A stretch of 8,343 nucleotides of DNA from Bacillota bacterium (GTDB taxonomy: Bacteria > Bacillota > Bacilli > Alicyclobacillales > SLC66): positions 1-8,343 of the forward strand of contig JAJZCJ010000133.1 of assembly GCA_021846145.1 (NCBI GenBank). Reading direction: 5' to 3'. Made by a program: the position numbers and the translations under genes. Positions within the stretch are counted from its first letter, which is position 1. Every line of letters begins with the position of its first letter. The notes beneath the pieces were generated by a model. That model did no database searches and was not told the origin of the DNA. It worked only from the letters and a program-made list of their open reading frames with translations. Of the stretch, positions 1 through 5,727 are shown one piece after another.

Positions 1-1286
1 GTGTCGGGGGACATCAATGCCATGTTGTGAAAAGGCGTAAGCAATATTCCGCGATTTAACATATATAAGTGAATAAATTTGTCTAAGTCATGATTCCACA
101 GCGAAGCTGCTTCGGCTCCATTTCTAGGTCGGGTGGGTTGGAATAAATACTCAACACGAGAGCCTAAATGTGTGACATGCCATGGAAGAGAATGTACTGA
201 AATAATTTCCTCAATCCCATGCATGAACCGTTTAGCCATCGAGATTGCATTCGCAAAATTTTCTGGTGTCAACATATGTTCTAATGTTGCTCTCATAGCT
301 GCCAAAGATAATGCGTTACCTGCTAATGTACCGCCAATTCCACTTGTGTCAGTTTCCTCTGACGACAAAACGTGAGTCAATCGTTCTGCAATATCGGCAC
401 TTAGTCCATAAGCACCTGCTGGAATGCCACTTGCAATCGCTTTGCCAATTGTTAAGATATCTGGATTTAGTCCATATTCTTTAGTATAGCCTCCAGGTCC
501 AGTGCAAATCGTGTGGGTTTCATCAATAATCAGTAACACATCGTATTTTTTAGTGAGGGCACGAAGTGCTGCGTGATAACCAGGGTCTGGATGGATAATG
601 CCAATATTCGTCATGACTGGTTCTGTCAGCACACAAGCGACATCTCTCTGTGATAGGGCTTGTTCTAGGGCATCCAGATCATTAAACTCGATGACTTTCG
701 TTGTGGTGGCGGGGTCTACTGCTGGTCCTAAATTACCTTTTCGCGCTCGTGCATCTTCTCCATTCCATGTAACAAATGTTTCATCTACTGTTCCGTGGTA
801 ACACCAATTAAATACCAATACTTTGTTTTTTCCTGTCACAGCTCGGGCAATTCGTAGCGCAAAACGATTTGCATCAGTAGCAGTTAATGTAAATTGCCAA
901 TATGGCAATCCAAAGCGTTTACTCATTTCTGTTGCTACCCAAATCGCATTTTCGGTCGGAAGCATCAAAGTTAATCCGCGGGGCACCTGTTCCATAATCG
1001 CTGCGATAGCACGTTCTGGAGAATGTCCCGTCATTGCCCCCGTGTCACCCAAGCAGAAATCTACATATTCATGACCATCGACATCAATAACCCTAGATCC
1101 CTTTGCATGATCTGCATAAATCGGGTAACCACCCGCCCATTTGGTCATCCAATTCATAGGCACTCCACTAATCAGTGAATTTTGAGCTTGTCTATGTAAA
1201 GACAATGATTGAGGATGCTCTCGTACAAAACGGTCTGTTTCTTTTTGCATCAATCGAAATAACTGATTTTCATTAGTGCTCATCAT
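1..1286 (-). CDS. Class-III PLP-dependent aminotransferase, C-terminus cut by the window edge
   Basis: An open frame of 428 codons runs without a stop from ATG at 1286 to the left edge, so the C-terminus is missing. The translation has the class-III (glutamate-1-semialdehyde aminomutase-like) fold I landmarks: YHG at 163-165 (cofactor stacking), IIDETHT with Asp255 (pyridine nitrogen) and the Schiff-base lysine Lys282 in TIGKAIASG. The spacing from Asp255 to Lys282 fits the family. The usual phosphate-cup motif SGTEA is replaced by TATDA (about 135-139). A strong AAGGAG (1293-1298) lies 6 bases before the first ATG and 9 before a second in-frame ATG (1283), so the start could be either. It should move an amino group from an amine or omega-amino acid to a keto acid in the cytoplasm; the substrate cannot be read from sequence. 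It is divergent from the permease and CoA genes and has its own sigma-54-type promoter, so it probably acts in the same pathway. Confidence 0.9.
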   Translation of the reverse strand, partial: MMSTNENQLFRLMQKETDRFVREHPQSLSLHRQAQNSLISGVPMNWMTKWAGGYPIYADHAKGSRVIDVDGHEYVDFCLGDTGAMTGHSPERAIAAIMEQVPRGLTLMLPTENAIWVATEMSKRFGLPYWQFTLTATDANRFALRIARAVTGKNKVLVFNWCYHGTVDETFVTWNGEDARARKGNLGPAVDPATTTKVIEFNDLDALEQALSQRDVACVLTEPVMTNIGIIHPDPGYHAALRALTKKYDVLLIIDETHTICTGPGGYTKEYGLNPDILTIGKAIASGIPAGAYGLSADIAERLTHVLSSEETDTSGIGGTLAGNALSLAAMRATLEHMLTPENFANAISMAKRFMHGIEEIISVHSLPWHVTHLGSRVEYLFQPTRPRNGAEAASLWNHDLDKFIHLYMLNRGILLTPFHNMALMSPD

Positions 1287-1333
1287 TATTTTCTCCTTCT
1301 TCCCGCATTCATAATTATTTTCATCACTTTCTA

Positions 1334-1350
1334 AGCACAAACTATGCCAA
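1334..1350 (-). promoter_or_regulatory. Sigma-54 (-24/-12) type promoter for the aminotransferase
   Basis: On the minus strand the sequence is TTGGCATAGTTTGTGCT. The GG (1348-1347) and GC (1336-1335) dinucleotides are exactly 10 bases apart, as sigma-54 promoters require, and the TTGGCA block matches the -24 consensus. The -12 block is TGTGCT instead of the ideal TTTGCT. The predicted start near 1323 gives a 37-base leader ending in a strong ribosome binding site. A nearly identical element faces the other way at 1532-1548, which makes chance less likely. Confidence 0.65.
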
Positions 1351-1390
1351 CACAACTTACCAGATTTCCTCTCACGGGCAGGTTGTGTTG
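1348..1390. repeat. 9-base perfect inverted repeat overlapping the minus -24 element
   Basis: CAACACAAC (1348-1356) and GTTGTGTTG (1382-1390) form a perfect inverted repeat with a 25-base spacer. The left arm overlaps the GG of the minus-strand -24 element. Both predicted transcription starts lie outside it, so it is unlikely to act as an RNA hairpin. It may be an operator at which a protein blocks or modulates sigma-54 polymerase on the aminotransferase side, or a coincidence. No family is assignable. Confidence 0.4.
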
Positions 1391-1398
1391 TAAATAAC

Positions 1399-1440
1399 CA
1401 TTATGTTAAATCGCATAGCAGTATGTCAGTTTGCATAAAT
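1399..1440. promoter_or_regulatory. Tandem TATG-N8-CATA dyads, candidate enhancer (activator) site
   Basis: Two dyads, TATG(1402-1405)-N8-CATA(1414-1417) and TATG(1422-1425)-N8-CATA(1434-1437), have identical geometry and sit exactly 20 bases apart, close to two helical turns. Aligned at that offset, 14 of 19 positions agree between 1399-1417 and 1419-1437. They lie roughly 80-115 bases upstream of the predicted minus start and 120-160 upstream of the predicted plus start, in the usual range for enhancer-binding proteins. Further single TATGY half-sites occur at 1452 and 1482, again 30 bases apart. That an activator binds here is inferred; no regulator gene is in view. Confidence 0.55.
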
Positions 1441-1531
1441 TCGATCAAGGATATGTGGGTGTTAGTGTAAGACATGATCTATATGCTCCGAAGTGAGTTT
1501 GTAATAATGAGTTTTTTCGCAATATTTCGTT

Positions 1532-1548
1532 TTGGCATAATAATTGCT
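1532..1548 (+). promoter_or_regulatory. Sigma-54 (-24/-12) type promoter for the permease/CoA operon
   Basis: The sequence TTGGCATAATAATTGCT has GG at 1534-1535 and GC at 1546-1547, with the required 10 bases between them, and fits the TTGGCA-N6-TTGCT pattern closely. The predicted start is near 1559, giving a leader of about 117 bases before the permease. This is the better of the two matches. In Bacilli such promoters (SigL) are mostly used for amino-acid and carbon catabolism with a dedicated activator, which suits the genes here. Confidence 0.75.
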
Positions 1549-1675
1549 TAAATATTCACAGGTAGAATCGATAACGATAGCAAGAAAGGAGAATGCACAG
1601 ACGTTCATCTGGGCAGCGTTTAAAAGAATAAGAATCTCATGACATAAATTCACCAAAAATTAAGGAGGCAGATAC

Positions 1676-3121
1676 ATGGAGGGGCATTCACAACATCATC
1701 TATCAAAAGATTCCCTGAACTTTTTTGATTCACTGGTTATGTCGGTAGCTGGCACTGCGCCTGCTTATTCGATTGCTGCCACAACGTCTGTATTAGTTGC
1801 CGCTGTGGGATTGCAGGCCCCTGCAGCTCTTTTGTGGTGTGGTATTCCCATTGCTGGTGTGGTCGTGGCTTTTTTCTTTCTTAATCGATGGCATGTTAAC
1901 TCCGGCGCATCTTATGCATGGGTAGGAAAAGCACTGAATGCCAATCTTGGATTTCTATCAGGATGGGCGCTAATAGTTTCTGCCACCGTGTTTATGGTGT
2001 CTGGTTCCTTTCCAGCAGGATCAGCCACACTTGACCTGATTGCACCTCAACTAAGTAGTAATTTACTGGCAGTCACGATTGTTGGTGCCTTGTGGTTTGT
2101 TATTATTAATTTAGTTGTTATGTTGGGAATTAAATTGACGGCCAAGGTTCAGTGGGTGATGTCTAGTATTGAAATTGGTTTATTGTTAATTGTCGGTATT
2201 GTAGCCGCTGTGAAATTTGGCATGCATCCGGTCAATCACTTTAGTTGGTCATGGTTTTCACCAACAGCTTTTAAAAGTCCACAGGCTTTCATCGGAGGTG
2301 CGTTGATTGCTACTTTCTATTACTGGGGATGGGATGTTTCTGCGAACTTGAACGAGGAGACAAAAAACGGTCATTCTGCTCCCGGTTATGGGGCGTTGCT
2401 GGGAGTAGCATTTTTATTTATCGTATTTGAATTTTTTACGGTGGTCACTCAAATGGGAATGAGTTTAACGCAAATTAACAATGCGTCTTCCAATATTCTT
2501 CAAACCATAGGCGTTCAACTTTTTGGCCCCCAACTTGGGAATGTGATGGTACTTGCTGTTGCTTTATCTACGATTGCCACATTAGAGACTTCTTTATTGC
2601 AAATTACGCGCACATTGTTTTCAATGGGCAGGGATGGTGTAGTATCCAAAAGCTTTGCAATCACACACTCCAAGTGGCATACGCCATATGTTGCCAATAT
2701 TGTCGTCGGAGTGATTGCCTTATTGCTGTTTGTTCTTTCTAATTTCCTTTCTTCTGTAAGCGCTGTCTTGACGGATGCCATTAACGCGATTGGTTTGCAG
2801 GTCGTGTTTTACTATGGATTGGCTGCTATTTCTGTCATGGTGTTTTATAGAAGAATTTTATTTAAAAGTGTTGTGAATTTCTTGGTGTTATTTTTATGGC
2901 CATTGATTGCTGCGATATTTCTGCTAGTCGTTGGCTTATCTGATATTCCTAATCTAAATTTGGTCACTAATTTCGTGGGTATTGGGTTAATTGTGATAGG
3001 AATCATCCCTCTTTTATGGGGTAAATACAAAAACAAAGCAGAATTTTACCACTTGCCCAAAGAGGTTTATGATTCTTCGATGGGTGCGGTGAATTCGGCG
3101 GATTCAACAACAAGTGCATAG
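1676..3121 (+). CDS. APC-superfamily amino-acid permease
   Basis: A 481-residue, very hydrophobic protein consistent with about 12 membrane helices, the usual size for amino-acid permeases of the AA_permease_2 type. Helix 1 carries the glycine-rich substrate motif SVAGTAPAYS (23-32), helix 3 follows NSGASYAWVGKAL (75-87), and the unwound helix 6 region reads FYYWGWD (214-220) followed by acidic residues at 226-227. The ATG is supported by AAGGAGG at 1662-1668, seven bases upstream. It is the first gene after the plus-strand sigma-54-type promoter, with the CoA-transferase 69 bases downstream. It probably imports the amino acid or amine catabolised by the neighbouring enzymes by cation symport. 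The substrate cannot be told from sequence. The polar C-terminal tail (about 455-481), rich in Ser and Ala at its end, is probably cytoplasmic. Confidence 0.88.
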   Translation: MEGHSQHHLSKDSLNFFDSLVMSVAGTAPAYSIAATTSVLVAAVGLQAPAALLWCGIPIAGVVVAFFFLNRWHVNSGASYAWVGKALNANLGFLSGWALIVSATVFMVSGSFPAGSATLDLIAPQLSSNLLAVTIVGALWFVIINLVVMLGIKLTAKVQWVMSSIEIGLLLIVGIVAAVKFGMHPVNHFSWSWFSPTAFKSPQAFIGGALIATFYYWGWDVSANLNEETKNGHSAPGYGALLGVAFLFIVFEFFTVVTQMGMSLTQINNASSNILQTIGVQLFGPQLGNVMVLAVALSTIATLETSLLQITRTLFSMGRDGVVSKSFAITHSKWHTPYVANIVVGVIALLLFVLSNFLSSVSAVLTDAINAIGLQVVFYYGLAAISVMVFYRRILFKSVVNFLVLFLWPLIAAIFLLVVGLSDIPNLNLVTNFVGIGLIVIGIIPLLWGKYKNKAEFYHLPKEVYDSSMGAVNSADSTTSA

Positions 3122-3142
3122 TCATAACGATATGCAGATTTG

Positions 3143-3164
3143 ACCCAACTAGTGTAGTTGTGGT
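3143..3164 (+). other. Hairpin between permease and CoA-transferase genes
   Basis: ACC-CAACTA (3143-3151) pairs with TAGTTG-(T)-GGT (3155-3164) around a GTG loop: six perfect pairs, one bulged T and three more pairs. No run of T follows, so it does not look like an intrinsic terminator. It lies in the 69-base gap inside the operon and may stabilise the upstream message or lower expression downstream; either role is inferred. Confidence 0.4.
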
Positions 3165-3190
3165 AATGCGATTGATATGGGGATGGGCTT

Positions 3191-4375
3191 GTGCAACCGT
3201 TGTCAGGGTTGAAAGTGATCGATTTTTCGAGAGTGCTTGCTGGACCGTTCTGTTCTATGAATCTTGCTGATCTTGGAGCGGATGTCATCAAAGTGGAAAC
3301 AATTATAGGCGGAGATGAAACGCGCGCTTGGGGTCCTCCTTTTGCCGGTACGGAAAGCGCGTATTATCTGGGAGTTAACCGCAACAAGCGATCCTTAGCC
3401 GTGAATCTGAAATCAGTAGCAGGTCAGGCTATCACACAGAGGCTGGTGGCGCATGCGGATGTGGTATTGCATAATTTTCTGCCGCACTCTGTTGCCAAAT
3501 TAGGATTGTCTTATGAGCAATTAGCCAGCCAAAATCCAGCGCTGATTGTGTGTTCAATCACAGGTTATGGTAGCCATTCTGATGATCCGGGGTATGATTT
3601 TATTCTACAGGCAATGGGTGGATTGATGAGCATTACGGGTGAACGCGATGGCTCGCCGATGAAAGTCGGTGTAGCCATCACCGACCTTTTTACGGGGCTT
3701 TATGCAGCCAATGCGATTCAGGCTGCTCTTCTATATAGAGCCAGATCAGGTAAAGGTCAATTTATTGATATGGCATTGTATGATGCCCAGATTGCCATGC
3801 TTGCAAATGTGGCAAGCAATGTGTTAATAGGAGGTAATGATGCACCACGTCTAGGCAACTACCATCCCAACATTGTGCCATATCAATCGTTTCAAACAGC
3901 TGATGGATATGTAGTGCTCACTGTAGGCAACGATCGGCAGTTTCGTGATTTTTGTACACACATGGATATTCCGGAGGTGGGGATTAACTCAAACTATGCA
4001 ACAAACGAGCTTCGAGTCTTGCATAGACAGGAATTAACCACGTTACTAGAGGCTCATTTGTTAAAATATGCTAGTCAAGAAATTATCGATCGCATGCAAG
4101 TAGCGCATGTTCCATGTGGGCCGATTCGCAGTGTGAAAGAAGCTTTAACAGCGAAAGCGACACAAGAAAGACAAATGATTTTGTCAATGACGCATGCTCA
4201 ACTAGGTGATATTGCAATGCTTAGTAGTCCTATGAAATTGTCAGAGTCACCTGTTACATATCGCCAACCTCCACCGCTTCACGGTCAACATAACCGTGAA
4301 ATTTTAGTTGAATTGGGGTTTGGTCAGCAAGAAATAACAAAATTTATTAATGAAGGGGTAATATCGATATGTTAG
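3191..4375 (+). CDS. Family III (CaiB/BaiF) CoA-transferase, possibly for glutarate
   Basis: A full-length 394-residue class III CoA-transferase. It opens with the family's LSGLKVIDFSRVLAGPFCS block (4-22), continues with LADLGADVIKVE (25-36) and NRNKRSLAVNLK (63-74), and carries the catalytic aspartate Asp165 in VGVAITDLFTGLYAA, which forms the acyl anhydride in formyl-CoA transferase relatives. The start is GTG: an in-frame stop lies 18 bases upstream (TGA at 3173), no upstream ATG is available, and GGGGAT precedes it. It should move CoA from a donor such as succinyl-CoA to a carboxylic acid in the cytoplasm. Its closest functional idea, from the adjacent glutaryl-CoA-dehydrogenase-like gene, is succinyl-CoA:glutarate CoA-transferase (SUGCT type). 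The end overlaps the next gene by 7 bases, implying translational coupling. Family assignment is firm; substrate is inferred. Confidence 0.92.
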   Translation: MQPLSGLKVIDFSRVLAGPFCSMNLADLGADVIKVETIIGGDETRAWGPPFAGTESAYYLGVNRNKRSLAVNLKSVAGQAITQRLVAHADVVLHNFLPHSVAKLGLSYEQLASQNPALIVCSITGYGSHSDDPGYDFILQAMGGLMSITGERDGSPMKVGVAITDLFTGLYAANAIQAALLYRARSGKGQFIDMALYDAQIAMLANVASNVLIGGNDAPRLGNYHPNIVPYQSFQTADGYVVLTVGNDRQFRDFCTHMDIPEVGINSNYATNELRVLHRQELTTLLEAHLLKYASQEIIDRMQVAHVPCGPIRSVKEALTAKATQERQMILSMTHAQLGDIAMLSSPMKLSESPVTYRQPPPLHGQHNREILVELGFGQQEITKFINEGVISIC

Positions 4376-5559
4376 ATTTTTCGCTGCATAAAGAACAAGA
4401 AGAACTACAAACAATGGTACGTAAATTCACTCTAAAGGAAATTTCGCCTTATATCCGAGAGTGGGATGAACAGCATCATTTTGAGCGACGTGTACTTGAT
4501 AAACTGGCCAATTTGGGACTGATGGGTGTTTGCATTCCAGAGAAGTACGGTGGTGCTGGTATGGATTACAATTCCCTTGCAATTGTATGTGAAGAGTTGG
4601 AGTATGGCGATACGGCATATCGTACGGCGGTATCTGTCCATATTGGTTTAAATAGCATGACGTTATTGCAATGGGGTACGGAAGAACAGAAACAACAATT
4701 TTTAGTTCCACAAGCAAGGGGGACAAAGTTGGGAGCTTTTGCGCTCACTGAACCTGATGCCGGCTCTGATGCCGGATCCTTACGTACAAGAGCGATTCGG
4801 GACGGGGATTCGTACATTCTGTCAGGGGCAAAAATCTGGATCTCCATGTGCGATTATGCCGATCATTTTTTGGTATTTGCAACGGTTGATCCCGCAAAAC
4901 AACACAGAGGAATTACTGCATTTCTAGTTGAGAGGACGTCTCCAGGATTGGAGACACGTGCGATCAAAGGAAAATTAGGCATTCATGCGGGAAATACGGG
5001 AGAAGTGATTTTTAATGATGTTCGTGTGCCTGTTTCTCAGCGAATAGGTGAGGAAGGGGAAGGGTTTAAGATTGCTATGTCGGCATTGGACAGTGGTCGC
5101 TTCTCAGTGGCAGCAGGGGCTGTCGGTTTGACTCGGGCAGCATTGGATGCATCGGTCAAATATGCAAATGAACGGAAGACGTTTGGTGTGGAGATTGGAC
5201 GACATCAACTAGTGCAGCAAATGATCGCGAAAATGGAAGCAGGATATCAGACTTCGCAACTTTTGGTATACAAAGCAGGTTGGCTAAAAAATCAGGGAAT
5301 TCGTAGTACTCGAGAGACCTCCCTAGCCAAGTGGATTGCGGCGGACGCCGCCTATGACAGTGCGTCGGATGCAGTGCAAATTCACGGGGCTTACGGATAT
5401 TCCAACGAATATCCTGTGGAGCGATTTTTACGAAATGCGAAAGCACTGGTTATTTATGAAGGTACGCGTGAGATCCATACGTTGATGCAAGCAGACTATG
5501 TGCTTGGCTATCGTCAAGATAAACCGCTGAATCAAATGTTGCCTGCTTGGGAAGGGTGA
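4369..5559 (+). CDS. Acyl-CoA dehydrogenase with glutaryl-CoA dehydrogenase-type active site
   Basis: A 396-residue FAD flavoprotein with the complete acyl-CoA dehydrogenase layout: helical N-terminal domain, FAD motif FALTEPDAGSDAGS (124-137) and KIWIS (155-159), ERKTFG (268-273), QIHGAYGY (337-344) and the catalytic base Glu364 in VIYEGTREIH. Compared from memory with human glutaryl-CoA dehydrogenase, ELERVDSGYRSAMSV aligns with ELEYGDTAYRTAVSV. Glu87 and Arg94, which hold the substrate's distal carboxylate, are therefore kept as Glu78 and Arg85, and Tyr369-Glu370 as Tyr363-Glu364. This suggests a dicarboxylyl-CoA substrate, probably glutaryl-CoA to crotonyl-CoA plus CO2, with electrons passed to ETF. 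The ATG lies inside the end of the CoA-transferase gene, with GAAGGGG 10 bases upstream. Another dicarboxylyl-CoA, or a plain short-chain acyl-CoA, remains possible. Confidence 0.9.
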   Translation: MLDFSLHKEQEELQTMVRKFTLKEISPYIREWDEQHHFERRVLDKLANLGLMGVCIPEKYGGAGMDYNSLAIVCEELEYGDTAYRTAVSVHIGLNSMTLLQWGTEEQKQQFLVPQARGTKLGAFALTEPDAGSDAGSLRTRAIRDGDSYILSGAKIWISMCDYADHFLVFATVDPAKQHRGITAFLVERTSPGLETRAIKGKLGIHAGNTGEVIFNDVRVPVSQRIGEEGEGFKIAMSALDSGRFSVAAGAVGLTRAALDASVKYANERKTFGVEIGRHQLVQQMIAKMEAGYQTSQLLVYKAGWLKNQGIRSTRETSLAKWIAADAAYDSASDAVQIHGAYGYSNEYPVERFLRNAKALVIYEGTREIHTLMQADYVLGYRQDKPLNQMLPAWEG

Positions 5560-5593
5560 TTGGGAACGTGACACAAAGGGAGATACAGTCGAC

Positions 5594-5647
5594 ATGGTAG
5601 GAATTAAACGACTAGCTGAAGCAGTGGAATTACGCGGCTGGGTGTAG
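5594..5647 (+). other. 17-codon open frame in the operon/kimA spacer, doubtful gene
   Basis: ATG GTA GGA ... TAG encodes MVGIKRLAEAVELRGWV. AAGGGAG (5576-5582) lies 11 bases upstream, a slightly long but usable spacing. The first residues, MV-GIKRL, resemble the start of the KimA-like protein 134 bases on (MVYGIKRL), and the bases share the block ATTAAACG. It could be a remnant of a duplicated 5' end, a leader peptide or chance. The rest of the 168-base spacer (5560-5727) shows no clear terminator and no convincing promoter, so co-transcription of the next gene with the operon cannot be excluded. Confidence 0.2.
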
Positions 5648-5727
5648 TTTAATTAAGAAGCATAATATACCGAGAGTGTAATGATCAATCTTGCATAATT
5701 TTACGCACGAATTGGGGATATCTTTGT

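Larger units (their letters stand above)
1287..1675. other. Divergent control region with two untranslated leaders
   Basis: This 389-base gap between the aminotransferase and permease starts holds no credible gene. It contains two outward-facing sigma-54-type promoters, a pair of tandem dyads and a long-armed inverted repeat, each listed separately. If transcription starts about 12 bases past each GC element, the minus leader is about 37 bases and the plus leader about 117 bases. I saw no riboswitch or terminator fold in the plus leader. The layout, two promoters flanking a shared central site, is what is expected when one activator controls both directions. Confidence 0.75.

Noticed and set aside
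1593..1631. 12-codon leader peptide (MHRRSSGQRLKE) before the permease
   Set aside because: AAAGGAG is only one base from the ATG, too close to initiate well, and the peptide shows no regulatory codon bias.
1462..1656. 64-codon open frame on the minus strand in the divergent spacer
   Set aside because: It has no ribosome binding site, overlaps the plus sigma-54-type promoter and leader, and its product resembles no family I know.
4427..4847. Several minus-strand open frames of 69-99 codons opposite the acyl-CoA dehydrogenase gene
   Set aside because: They overlap each other and the strongly conserved dehydrogenase, and their products look like no known protein.
5560..5727. c-di-AMP (ydaO-type) riboswitch before the KimA-like gene
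   Set aside because: A lone GGGGA is present but serves as the ribosome binding site; the other conserved blocks are absent by eye.
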